From Pseudomonas sp. PDM14 (GTDB lineage: Bacteria > Pseudomonadota > Gammaproteobacteria > Pseudomonadales > Pseudomonadaceae): 64,000 nucleotides of DNA. Below the pieces are notes generated by a model that saw nothing but the letters and a program-made list of their open reading frames with translations, was not told where the DNA came from and ran no database searches. Location: assembly GCF_014851905.1 (NCBI RefSeq), contig NZ_JACVAQ010000003.1, positions 386,761-450,760 on the forward strand, given 5' to 3'. Shown in pieces: positions 36,453 through 44,299 of the stretch (its first letter is position 1; each line of letters starts with the position of its first letter). The position numbers were made by a program, and so were the translations under genes.

Positions 36453-36672
36453 GTATAGGTTCCGTACAAAAAACAACGGCAGGGTGTGAACAGATAACCC
36501 ACGGCGAGTCACGAAACAACCCTCCTGCGTCAAAAACGCGTGCTGTTCAGACGATGGGTTAAAAAATGACCCGAAAACGCCAGAAAACCGACTAATCGCT
36601 CAGGTTTTTTACGCTGGAAAGTGATCACAAAGATTCGGTGCAGGCCACGTGGTACGGGCGTTCCAGCTCTAT

Positions 36673-37077
36673 TCAGGTGTCGCTTGCGTTGGCGTGATCA
36701 GTCGATACGCCAATGCGCCATCCATTGGCCGTCCGGATCAGGTTGTAGGACTCGCGCCAGCCGCCGAGCACTTCGGCTCGGGCGTCGAGCAGCTCCCAGC
36801 TCAGGCTGGCCAGCGCCGCGCCGGCTCCCAGCGGCGTGACCTGTAGCGTGTGGAAACGACAGGCCCTGCAGCCATCGGCGAAGTACTGGTCGACGATGCC
36901 CTGAAAGTACGCGCCGATGTCGGCATGACAGGTGAACAGACGGGCCTCGCCCGCCGCATCGAAGGCCAGGTAGGGCGCGGCGTAGCGTTCGGCGATGAGC
37001 GTTCCGTCGAACGAGGCGAAGGCGTCTATGAAGGCATCGAAGAATCGCCGCATGGCGTCCTGCATGGCGTCCTGCAT
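36673..37077 (-). CDS. SnoaL/NTF2-like protein
   Basis: A protein of 134 residues with an NTF2-like fold pattern: FFDAFIDAFASFDGTLIAERYAAPYLAFDA near the start and GGWRESYNLIRTANGWRIGVSTDH at the end. No catalytic residues can be assigned. The ATG at 37077 is chosen for AGGAG 6 bases upstream. A 12-base tandem duplication gives further in-frame ATGs at 37065 and 37053 (MQDAMQDAM). It starts 20 bases after the stop of the LysR gene bauR on the same strand, so the two are probably co-transcribed. Confidence 0.8.
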   Translation of the reverse strand: MQDAMQDAMRRFFDAFIDAFASFDGTLIAERYAAPYLAFDAAGEARLFTCHADIGAYFQGIVDQYFADGCRACRFHTLQVTPLGAGAALASLSWELLDARAEVLGGWRESYNLIRTANGWRIGVSTDHANASDT

Positions 37078-37097
37078 GGCGTGCTCCTGGGGCGGGT

Positions 37098-38018
37098 TCA
37101 ACGGGTCGAGGCCAGGGCTTCGAGGAAACTCTCCAGCACCAGTTGCGGGCGCCGGCCCTTGCGCGTCACGGCGGCCATGTTCAGGTCATAGAAACGCGAC
37201 GCCGGCTTGAGCACCCGCAGGCGCCCCTGCTGCACCCACTGTTGGGCGTAATGATCGGGCAGGTAGCCGATGTAGCGCCCGGTGAGCAGGAGGAAGGCCA
37301 TGCCCTCGCGGTCCGAGGCGCTCGCCGTGCAGTTGAGCACCTGGTACTGCGCCTGGATCTCCGGCGGCAGGCGGAAGGTCGGGGCGATGGCGTCCTGGGC
37401 GTTGAGTCGGCTTTCCGAGAGTTGCTGATCGTCGACATAGAACAGCGGGTGGCCGACCGCGCAGTACAGTAGCGAGCGCTCTTCATACAGCGGCTGGTAT
37501 TCCAGGCCGGACAGCGTGTGGCTCTGCGGCACCACGCCGACGTGCAGGCTGCCGTCGAGTACGCCCTGTTCCACCTCGCTCGGCGGGGTCATGCGGATCT
37601 GGATGCGCACGTCCGGACCGCGCTCCTTGAGGCGTGCCAGAGCATGGGTGATGCGCATGTGCGGCACCGTCACCAGGTTGTCGGTAAGGCCGATGTGCAG
37701 CTCGCCGCGCAACTGCTGGTGCAGGCCGTTGACCTCACCGCGGAAGCTCTCCAGCGCGCCCAGCAGCTGCAGGGTCGACTGATAAACCTCGCGGCCTTCC
37801 TCGGTCAGGGCGAAGCCGGCGCGCCCGCGCTGGCACAGGCGCAGGCCCAGGCGCTGCTCCAGGTCGCTCATTTGTTGGCTGATTGCCGAGCGGCCGATGC
37901 CGAGCACGGCTTCGGCGGCGGAGAAGCCGCCGCACTCGACGACGCTGCGGAACAGCCGCAGCAGGCGGATTTCAAAGTCGCTGACTTGTGCCAGGGGTTC
38001 GGAACGGCGCGTGCTCAT
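37098..38018 (-). CDS. bauR: LysR-family activator of beta-alanine catabolism, BauR-like
   Basis: A 306-residue LTTR (winged helix FEIRLLRLFRSVVECGGFSA then AEAVLGIGRSAISQQMSDLE). It is divergent from the beta-alanine:pyruvate transaminase gene at 38155, the same position as the PAO1 regulator BauR (PA0133). The region between carries a perfect palindrome TTATCTT-N7-AAGATAA (38026-38046) with the T-N11-A character of LTTR sites, starting 8 bases before this gene's ATG, so it may also repress itself. The gene name rests on this context. Confidence 0.85.
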   Translation of the reverse strand: MSTRRSEPLAQVSDFEIRLLRLFRSVVECGGFSAAEAVLGIGRSAISQQMSDLEQRLGLRLCQRGRAGFALTEEGREVYQSTLQLLGALESFRGEVNGLHQQLRGELHIGLTDNLVTVPHMRITHALARLKERGPDVRIQIRMTPPSEVEQGVLDGSLHVGVVPQSHTLSGLEYQPLYEERSLLYCAVGHPLFYVDDQQLSESRLNAQDAIAPTFRLPPEIQAQYQVLNCTASASDREGMAFLLLTGRYIGYLPDHYAQQWVQQGRLRVLKPASRFYDLNMAAVTRKGRRPQLVLESFLEALASTR

Positions 38019-38025
38019 TGTTTAG

Positions 38026-38046
38026 TTATCTTTAAACTGAAGATAA
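38026..38046. promoter_or_regulatory. Palindromic LysR-type operator between bauR and bauA
   Basis: Perfect 7-base arms TTATCTT and AAGATAA separated by 7 bases (TAAACTG). It is adjacent to the bauR start and 109 bases from the bauA start, the usual place for an LTTR recognition site with autoregulation. Confidence 0.75.
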
Positions 38047-38154
38047 GAAAAGTTGGGTTTTAGTGACTTTATGCCCGTGGCACCTTGCACTGCAACAACG
38101 CCGTGGGCACGCGCCTGCGGCAACACCCGTTTCCCTGCCCGCGAGAGCCGCACC

Positions 38155-39501
38155 ATGAACATGCCGCAGACCGCCACTCCATCCCTGGCCAGCCAGCTCA
38201 AGCTGGACGCGCACTGGATGCCCTTCTCCGCCAACCGCAACTTCAAGCGCGACCCGCGCCTGATCGTCGCCGCCGAAGGCAACATCCTCATCGACGACCA
38301 GGGCCGCCGCGTGTTCGACAGCCTCTCCGGCCTGTGGACCTGTGGCGCCGGCCACAGCCGCAAGGAAATCCAGGAAGCCGTGGCCAAGCAGCTCGGCACC
38401 CTCGACTACTCGCCGGGCTTCCAGTACGGCCACCCGCTGTCGTTCAAGCTGGCGGAGAAGATTGCCGACCTGCTGCCGGGCGAGCTCAACCACGTGTTCT
38501 TCACCGGCTCCGGCTCCGAGTGTGCCGACACCGCGGTGAAGATGGCCAAGGCCTACTGGCGTCTGAAGGGCCAACCGGCCAAGACCAAGTTCATCGGTCG
38601 CGCCCGTGGCTACCACGGCGTGAACATCGCCGGCACCGCCCTGGGCGGTATCGGTGGCAACCGCAAGATGTACGGCCAACTGATGGACGCCGACCACCTG
38701 CCGCACACCCTGCAGCCGGGCATGGCCTTTACCAAGGGCATGGCCGAGACTGGCGGCGTAGAGCTGGCCAACGAGCTGCTCAAGCTGATCGAGCTGCACG
38801 ATGCCTCCAACATCGCCGCTGTCATCGTCGAGCCACTGTCCGGTTCCGCCGGCGCGCTGATTCCGCCGAAGGGCTACCTGGAGCGCCTGCGTGAGATCTG
38901 CACCCAGCACAACATCCTGCTGATCTTCGACGAAGTGATCACCGGCTTCGGCCGCATGGGCAAGTGGAGCGGCGCGGAATACTTCGGCGTCACCCCGGAC
39001 ATCCTCAACGCCGCCAAGCAGATCACCAACGGTGCCATCCCGCTGGGTGCGGTGGTGGCCTCCAAGGAGATCTACGACACCTTCATGCACCAGGCCATCC
39101 CTGAGCACATGATCGAGTTCACCCACGGCTACACCTACTCGGCGCACCCGGTCGCCTGCGCCGCCGGCCTGGCCACCCTGGAGCTGCTGGAGAAGGACAA
39201 CCTGATCCAGCAGTCCGCCGACCTCGCGCCGCACTTCGAGAACGTTCTGCACGGCCTCAAGGGCAGCAAGCACGTCATCGACATCCGCAACTGCGGCCTG
39301 GTCGGTGCCCTGCAACTGGCCCCGCGTGACGGCGACCCGAGCATCCGCCCGTTCGAAACCGGCATGGCCCTGTGGAAAGCCGGCTTCTATGTGCGCTTCG
39401 GTGGCGACACCCTGCAGTTCGGGCCGACCTTCAACACCAAGCCGGAAGAACTCGACCGCCTGTTCGACGCCGTCGGCGAAACCCTCGGCAAGATCGACTG
39501 A
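38155..39501 (+). CDS. bauA: Beta-alanine:pyruvate transaminase BauA (omega-transaminase)
   Basis: A 448-residue class III PLP aminotransferase that converts beta-alanine plus pyruvate to 3-oxopropanoate plus alanine. The PLP lysine is K288 in AAKQITNGAIPLG; D259 in LLIFDEVITGFGRMG binds the PLP pyridine. The N-terminal motif LDAHWMPFSANRNFKRDPR is a signature of this omega-transaminase group. The ATG at 38155 replaces a longer in-frame start at 38053 that lacks family similarity. It is followed by bauC and controlled by the divergent LysR gene. Confidence 0.95.
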   Translation: MNMPQTATPSLASQLKLDAHWMPFSANRNFKRDPRLIVAAEGNILIDDQGRRVFDSLSGLWTCGAGHSRKEIQEAVAKQLGTLDYSPGFQYGHPLSFKLAEKIADLLPGELNHVFFTGSGSECADTAVKMAKAYWRLKGQPAKTKFIGRARGYHGVNIAGTALGGIGGNRKMYGQLMDADHLPHTLQPGMAFTKGMAETGGVELANELLKLIELHDASNIAAVIVEPLSGSAGALIPPKGYLERLREICTQHNILLIFDEVITGFGRMGKWSGAEYFGVTPDILNAAKQITNGAIPLGAVVASKEIYDTFMHQAIPEHMIEFTHGYTYSAHPVACAAGLATLELLEKDNLIQQSADLAPHFENVLHGLKGSKHVIDIRNCGLVGALQLAPRDGDPSIRPFETGMALWKAGFYVRFGGDTLQFGPTFNTKPEELDRLFDAVGETLGKID

Positions 39502-39504
39502 GAA

Positions 39505-39590
39505 GATTCAACGTAGGGTGGATGACGCGTTGTTCATCCACCACAGGCTCGAACGGTGGAAGCGTTATCCACCGTACACAGCCTAGCCAC
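39505..39590. repeat. GTAGGGTGGAT-type dispersed repeat
   Basis: GTAGGGTGGATGACGCG and GTTCATCCACC form imperfect complementary arms, followed by GGTGGAAGCGTTATCCACCG with its own short hairpin. This is the pseudomonad intergenic repeat built on GTAGGGTGGA...TATCCACC. It lies in the 194-base gap between bauA and bauC. Confidence 0.6.
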
Positions 39591-39616
39591 ACCGAATTCA
39601 AGCACTGCACGGCCTG

Positions 39617-39649
39617 CCCCTCTCCCCCGGGAGAGGGCTGGGGTGAGGG
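39617..39649. repeat. REP-like palindrome before bauC
   Basis: CCCCTCTCCC / GGGAGAGGG arms followed by CTGGGGTGAGGG. It is a better-preserved relative of the element at 1925-1957. It ends 47 bases before the bauC start and could be a processing or pausing site within a bauA-bauC transcript. Confidence 0.65.
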
Positions 39650-39695
39650 AAAGCCCTCCCAGGCCAACGAACACAGTCTTTCAAGAGAGATGACC

Positions 39696-41192
39696 ATGAG
39701 CACCATCCCGCACCTGATCAATGGCGAGCGCATCGCCGGCACCGGCCGTACCACCGACGTTTTCAACCCGTCCACCGGCACCGCCACCGGCAAGGTCGCC
39801 CTGGCCGACCGCGCCACCGTGCAGCAGGCCATCGACGTGGCCAAGGCCGCTTTTCCGGCCTGGCGCAACACCCCGGCGGCCAAGCGCGCCCAGGTGATGT
39901 TCCGCTTCAAGCAACTGCTGGAGCAGAACGAAACGCGCATCGCCGAACTGATTAGCCAGGAACACGGCAAGACCCTCGAAGACGCCGCCGGTGAACTCAA
40001 GCGTGGCATTGAGAACGTCGAGTTCGCCTGCGCCGCACCGGAAATCCTCAAGGGCGAGTACAGCCGCAACGTCGGCCCGAACATCGACGCCTGGAGCGAC
40101 TTCCAGCCGCTGGGCGTTGTAGCCGGCATCACCCCGTTCAACTTCCCGGCCATGGTGCCGCTGTGGATGTACCCGCTGGCCATCGTCTGCGGCAACTGCT
40201 TCATCCTCAAGCCGTCCGAGCGTGACCCGAGCTCGACCCTGCTGATCGCCGAACTGCTGATCGAAGCCGGCCTGCCCAAGGGCGTGCTGAGCGTGGTGCA
40301 CGGTGACAAGGAAGCGGTCGACGCGCTGATCGAAGCGCCGGAAGTCAAAGCCCTGAGCTTCGTCGGCTCGACGCCGATCGCCGAATACATCTACAGCGAA
40401 GGCACCAAGCGCGGCAAGCGCGTGCAGGCCCTGGGTGGCGCGAAGAACCACGCCGTGCTGATGCCCGACGCCGACCTCGACAACGCCGTCAGCGCCCTGA
40501 TGGGCGCGGCCTACGGCTCCTGCGGCGAGCGCTGCATGGCTATTTCGGTGGCCGTGTGCGTGGGCGATCAGATCGCCGACGCGCTGGTGCAGAAGCTGGT
40601 GCCGCAGATCAAGGCGCTGAAGATCGGCGCCGGTACCCAGTGTGGCCTGGACATGGGCCCGCTGGTCACCGCTGCCGCGCGTGACAAGGTCACCGGCTAC
40701 ATCGACGCCGGCGTCGCCGCCGGTGCCGAACTGCTGGTCGACGGCCGCAACTACAGCGTCGCCGGCAACGAGAATGGCTACTTCGTCGGCGGCACGCTGT
40801 TCGACAAGGTCAGCAACGAGATGAGCATCTACACCGACGAGATCTTCGGCCCGGTGCTGTGCATCGTCCGCGTCGCCAGCCTGGAAGCGGCCATGCAGCT
40901 GATCAACGATCACGAGTACGGCAACGGCACCTGCATCTTCACCCGCGACGGTGAAGCGGCGCGCCTGTTCTGCGACGAGATCGAGGTCGGCATGGTCGGC
41001 GTCAACGTGCCGCTGCCGGTGCCGGTCAGCTACCACAGCTTCGGCGGCTGGAAGCGCTCGCTGTTCGGCGACCTGCACGCTTACGGCCCGGACGGCGTGC
41101 GCTTCTACACGCGGCGCAAGGCCATTACCCAGCGCTGGCCGCAACGCGCCAGCCACGAGGCGGCGCAATTCGCCTTCCCGAGTAACGGTTGA
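39696..41192 (+). CDS. bauC: 3-oxopropanoate / methylmalonate-semialdehyde dehydrogenase BauC
   Basis: A 498-residue CoA-acylating aldehyde dehydrogenase that turns 3-oxopropanoate into acetyl-CoA and CO2. The nucleophile is C280 in GSCGERCMA. The site where other ALDHs have a general-base Glu is Asn in LGGAKNHAVLMPDADLDNAV, the hallmark of the MMSDH family. FNFPAMVPLWMYP and SFGGWKRSLFGD are also typical. ATGs at 39690 and 39696 are both possible; AGAGAG favours 39696. Position after bauA makes bauC more likely than mmsA. Confidence 0.92.
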   Translation: MSTIPHLINGERIAGTGRTTDVFNPSTGTATGKVALADRATVQQAIDVAKAAFPAWRNTPAAKRAQVMFRFKQLLEQNETRIAELISQEHGKTLEDAAGELKRGIENVEFACAAPEILKGEYSRNVGPNIDAWSDFQPLGVVAGITPFNFPAMVPLWMYPLAIVCGNCFILKPSERDPSSTLLIAELLIEAGLPKGVLSVVHGDKEAVDALIEAPEVKALSFVGSTPIAEYIYSEGTKRGKRVQALGGAKNHAVLMPDADLDNAVSALMGAAYGSCGERCMAISVAVCVGDQIADALVQKLVPQIKALKIGAGTQCGLDMGPLVTAAARDKVTGYIDAGVAAGAELLVDGRNYSVAGNENGYFVGGTLFDKVSNEMSIYTDEIFGPVLCIVRVASLEAAMQLINDHEYGNGTCIFTRDGEAARLFCDEIEVGMVGVNVPLPVPVSYHSFGGWKRSLFGDLHAYGPDGVRFYTRRKAITQRWPQRASHEAAQFAFPSNG

Positions 41193-41202
41193 GCAAACCC
41201 CG

Positions 41203-41231
41203 AGGGCTGGTCGCAAGACCGGCCCTTTTTG
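41203..41231 (+). terminator. Terminator of the bau operon
   Basis: Stem AGGGCTGGTC (41203-41212), loop GCAA, stem GACCGGCCCT (41217-41226), then TTTTGC. It starts 11 bases after the bauC stop. Confidence 0.9.
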
Positions 41232-41245
41232 CTATGCATAACCTT

Positions 41246-41306
41246 TAGGAGCCAGCTTGCTGGCGAGGCTTTCCGGTCAGACGGATCGCCAGCAAGCTGG
41301 CTCCTA
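41246..41306. repeat. Inverted pair of REP units
   Basis: A perfect 21-base inverted repeat: TAGGAGCCAGCTTGCTGGCG(A) at 41246-41266 and its complement at 41286-41306, with a 19-base spacer. The unit GGAGCCAGCTTGCTGGCGA is a typical pseudomonad REP core, and two facing units form a BIME-like element. The rest of the 295-base gap (41310-41487) holds the puuD leader with a minor stem CGGGTTCACG / CGTGACCCG. Confidence 0.85.
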
Positions 41307-41487
41307 CAAAAAGCGTTACGCCACAAATCCTGCCGCGCGGGCGCGGCATTGGTGCAGTAACTCGCTGGCGCGCTGCCAGTGGGAGTCGGCACCCCTTGGG
41401 TGAGCGGGTTCACGGTTTTCGTGACCCGGTAACCCGCTGTCCCAAGGGCAGCCCACTTCACACTCAAATGAAGAGGACACCCTTGCG

Positions 41488-42270
41488 ATGAGCAAACCCC
41501 TGATCGGCCTTCCCCTGTGCCGCTGGCAGCTGACCGACCGTGACATCGGCTGGTTCCACTTGGTGGGCGAGAAATACATTCAGGCCGTCACCGGCTTCGG
41601 CGCCTTCCCGCTGATGATCCCGGCCTTCGGCGACGAGCTGGACATGGACACCGTGCTCGATAACGTCTCCGGCATCCTGTTCGGTGGCTCCCTTTCCAAC
41701 GTACACCCCAGCTTCTACGGCGACGACCACCCCGGCCTGGGTCTGGCCGACAAACCCCGCGACGCCACCGTATTGCGCCTGATGCGCGCCTGCATCGACC
41801 GCGGCATTCCCTTCCTCGGCATCTGCCGCGGCGTACAGGAACTCAACGTGCTCTACGGCGGCACCCTGCACCGCGAAGTGCACCTGGTGCCCGGTAGCCT
41901 CGACCACCGCGAGATCAAGGACGTACCCGACGACGTGGCCTACGGCCCGATCCACGGCGTGACCCTCACCGAAGGCGGTGTGCTGCACCAACTGCTTGGC
42001 GAGCGCGAACTGCGCGTCAACTCCCTTCACGGCCAGGGCATCGACCGCCTTGGCGAAGGGCTACAGGTGGAAGCGGTGGCCGAGGACGGCCAGATCGAAG
42101 CCGTCAGCGTGATCGGCGCCAAGGCGTTTGCCGTCGGCGTGCAGTGGCACCCGGAGTATCGCTATTGGGAGAAGGACGATTACAACGCGCTGATTGGAGC
42201 GTTCCATGAGGCGGCTAGGGAGTATCAGGCGAGCAAGCTGGTTAAGCGCAGAGAGGCAGTAGAAGCCTGA
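41488..42270 (+). CDS. puuD: Gamma-glutamyl-GABA hydrolase, PuuD/PauD-like
   Basis: A 260-residue class I glutamine-amidotransferase-like hydrolase (peptidase C26) that releases GABA from gamma-glutamyl-GABA in putrescine breakdown. The nucleophile is C113 in LGICRGVQELN, with H221 and E223 in QWHPEY completing the triad. GSLSNVHPSFYG and NSLHGQGIDRL match E. coli PuuD closely. GAGGA precedes the ATG. No other polyamine genes are adjacent, and pseudomonads have several paralogues, so the exact physiological substrate is inferred. Confidence 0.88.
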   Translation: MSKPLIGLPLCRWQLTDRDIGWFHLVGEKYIQAVTGFGAFPLMIPAFGDELDMDTVLDNVSGILFGGSLSNVHPSFYGDDHPGLGLADKPRDATVLRLMRACIDRGIPFLGICRGVQELNVLYGGTLHREVHLVPGSLDHREIKDVPDDVAYGPIHGVTLTEGGVLHQLLGERELRVNSLHGQGIDRLGEGLQVEAVAEDGQIEAVSVIGAKAFAVGVQWHPEYRYWEKDDYNALIGAFHEAAREYQASKLVKRREAVEA

Positions 42271-42285
42271 GTCGAACTGCGAATA

Positions 42286-42315
42286 AAAAGGCCCGCCCAA
42301 TGACGGGCTGTTTAT
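42286..42315. terminator. Bidirectional terminator
   Basis: GCCCG / CGGGC stem with loop between (42291-42308), AAAAAG on the left and TGTTTATTT on the right. It lies between the convergent puuD-like and nucleotidase-like genes. Confidence 0.7.
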
Positions 42316-43293
42316 TTATGTATTGTCTTTCGATCTTACTGGGGTTAGCTCTAGAGTTGCCTGTTCTTCTAAAAACTTTCGAAGCGGTGAGCCAGTTTTG
42401 TATGGGACCTGGCTAGATGGGACCACTTTTGATGCGGGCTCAACGTGAGCTTTCTGGTCGTCAAAGAAGATGTGAGGTCTTAGCGCTTTTAAGACCTTGT
42501 CTTTCGCGAGTCCTCCCAGGAAAAAAGCTTGGTCAACATAGACATTCCATTTTCTGAGTGTCTTTATTACGCGTACGTGCGCGGGGCTATTTCTTGCGGT
42601 AACAATTGATATCTTGATAGGTGATTTTTCTGAGCCGATCTTGTTGTGGATCGTTGAAAGTACTCGTATGAGCTTTGCGAATGGTCCATCTTTAAGTTCA
42701 ATATCTTCATTTTGCAATTCATTGCTCTGAAACTGATCCATGCCTTTGGTTTTGTATATGTACTCTGAGTCTTCCGAGAATATGACGGCATCGGCGTCGA
42801 AGGCGAATCTTATTCTTTCTTCGACGGGCAGATAATCTGAGGGTGGGTCATATATTGTTGCGGCGGCGCATTGTTCAGTATCAATCGCGGTTTGAACATC
42901 TTCAGCGTGTTTGGTTAGTAGGAGGTCGACATCAAATGCTTGAAGAAATGGAGCTAGAGATTCTCCGCCTGAGAATGCGGATCTTGTTATGTCCAGTTTG
43001 TAGTGTTTGATTGAGTGGTGTATGCGAAGTCCTGTGTCGGGTGAATTTTTTGACATGACTATGACTTCTACGAGTCTTTGATTTGGCTCGGATGCATACT
43101 TGTTTAACTTTAAGAGGGCTTCTACTAGGTAGTATGCTGCGCCTTTTTCTAGAACTAGGTCTTCGTGCTCGAGCTGATATTTCCTGTACTCATCAACAGA
43201 GCCTGTTTCAAATATGGTGTTTTCTTTTTCTAAGTCGAATAGGGCTCGGGAGGATACGCCGATCACCAGAGTGTTCTTAAAGTCTATAGCCAT
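42316..43293 (-). CDS. Cytosolic 5'-nucleotidase 1-like protein (AT-rich, probably acquired)
   Basis: A 325-residue protein resembling the NT5C1 5'-nucleotidase family, which dephosphorylates nucleoside monophosphates. Suggestive motifs are NTLVIGVSSRALFDLEKEN near the start, VIVMSKNSPDTGLRIHHSI, FDADAVIFSEDSEYIY, FFLGGLAKDKVLKAL and the acidic FFDDQ. Base composition is clearly more AT-rich than its neighbours and codons are atypical (many TTT, AAA, ATA), which suggests horizontal transfer. It lies next to a repeat-rich kilobase with no other gene. The function assignment is by motif only. Confidence 0.75.
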   Translation of the reverse strand: MAIDFKNTLVIGVSSRALFDLEKENTIFETGSVDEYRKYQLEHEDLVLEKGAAYYLVEALLKLNKYASEPNQRLVEVIVMSKNSPDTGLRIHHSIKHYKLDITRSAFSGGESLAPFLQAFDVDLLLTKHAEDVQTAIDTEQCAAATIYDPPSDYLPVEERIRFAFDADAVIFSEDSEYIYKTKGMDQFQSNELQNEDIELKDGPFAKLIRVLSTIHNKIGSEKSPIKISIVTARNSPAHVRVIKTLRKWNVYVDQAFFLGGLAKDKVLKALRPHIFFDDQKAHVEPASKVVPSSQVPYKTGSPLRKFLEEQATLELTPVRSKDNT

Positions 43294-43436
43294 AATTCCT
43301 CAGATGTTTATGTAATGTGCTGCTTAAAAATTAACTTTCGACATAGATGCTTGCAGGGTGAATAACGCTTTACTTTTCAAGTATCGTAGCGCAACGCGAC
43401 TTCTGTTGGTTTCGGTACCATGTTTTTCGCCTTTAT

Positions 43437-44048
43437 GGCGAATTACTTTCTCTTTGCTTGTGCAAAGAGAAAGTAACCAAAGAGAAAGCACCCCCGACAT
43501 CCGGGTCTCGCTACGCGAGACTCCCTTCGTTCCATCATTGCTCCTGGGGCTCGCCGCGAAGGGCCATCCTTGGCCCATCGCGTCTCTCGCGGCATCCATG
43601 CCGCTCAACCCCTTACGCAACGATTCCACTCAGCCTCCTGACGGGACCTGGTTGCGGCCCGATCTTTTGGTTTGCGATGGATGATTTGCAGGGGCTTTGG
43701 CGTTTCGTCATTCCCGCGCAGGCGGGAATCCAGAGGGCGCGCACTGGGTTCCCGCCTGCGCGGGAACGACGGTGGTTGCTTGTGCGAGGCATACCGACAA
43801 CGCTGAGCGGCTTGAGGCGCGGAGTCTGCATGCGCGCAAACTCCCCGTCAGTAGGCCGAGCGGAGGTGCTGCGTAGGGGGACGAGCCGCATGGATGCGGC
43901 GAGAGGCTTAAAGGGCCATGGATGGCCCTTGTAAGCCGGCCCACGGAGCGACACCGGAGGGAGGGAAGTCGAGCGCAGCGAGACCCGTATGCCGGGGTGT
44001 GTTTCTTTGCTTACTCTTCTTTGCACAAGCAAAGAAAGTGAGTCGCCC
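43437..44048. repeat. Nested inverted-repeat element
   Basis: Outer arms of about 205 bases (43437-43645 and 43844-44048) are imperfect reverse complements. Each reads inward from ACTTTCTTTGCTTGTGCAAAG-like ends through GGGTCTCGCT, GGCCATCC and CATCCATGC to CTGACGGG. Inside, a second inverted pair of 28 bases (43706-43733 and 43744-43771), based on CGTCATTCCCGCGCAGGCGG, has a 10-base loop. Both sequence types are dispersed repeats of proteobacterial genomes. The element encodes no protein that I recognise. Confidence 0.8.
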
Positions 44049-44170
44049 AGCAGGGCGAAACCATGCTGCCAGCCACCTTCAGCAATTAGCCAGCGCACAC
44101 TGAGAGGTTGGTGAGGAATCGCGGCATCAATGACCAAGGCGCATCCTTGCAGTCGATGTTTCGACCTTAC

Positions 44171-44277
44171 TGCGATGGCTCCCACGTTTTGCACGGGAAC
44201 CCCTCCGAGGGCGCTCAGCGTCCCACAGACGCGAAGCGTCTGTAGCTGCACACCTACGCAGAGCGTGGGAGCGATCA
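44171..44277. repeat. Palindromic dispersed repeat
   Basis: Imperfect outer arms GATGGCTCCCACG and CGTGGGAGCGATC enclose an inner perfect stem CAGACGC-GAA-GCGTCTG (44226-44242). It resembles the pseudomonad repeat built on GTTCCCACGCTCTGCGTGGGA. Confidence 0.65.
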
Positions 44278-44299
44278 AGTTGATCAGAGTCGTGCATGC

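Larger units (their letters stand above)
43294..44299. other. Gene-free repeat island, about 1 kb
   Basis: Between the nucleotidase-like gene and the membrane-protein gene no credible coding sequence is found; the short open frames are shadows of repeats. The content in order is an AT-rich promoter zone for the nucleotidase gene (43294-43400), a nested inverted-repeat element (43437-44048) and a further palindromic repeat (44171-44277). No transposase or attachment site is visible. Confidence 0.7.

Noticed and set aside
39681..41216. 511-residue open frame antisense to bauC
   Set aside because: Shadow of a strongly supported dehydrogenase gene.
43694..43934. Insertion sequence between nucleotidase and membrane-protein genes
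   Set aside because: No transposase fragment or flanking target duplication could be seen.
43437..44048. CRISPR array or protein-coding genes in the repeat island
   Set aside because: Repeats are inverted and unequal with no regular spacers, and the open frames are translations of dispersed repeats.
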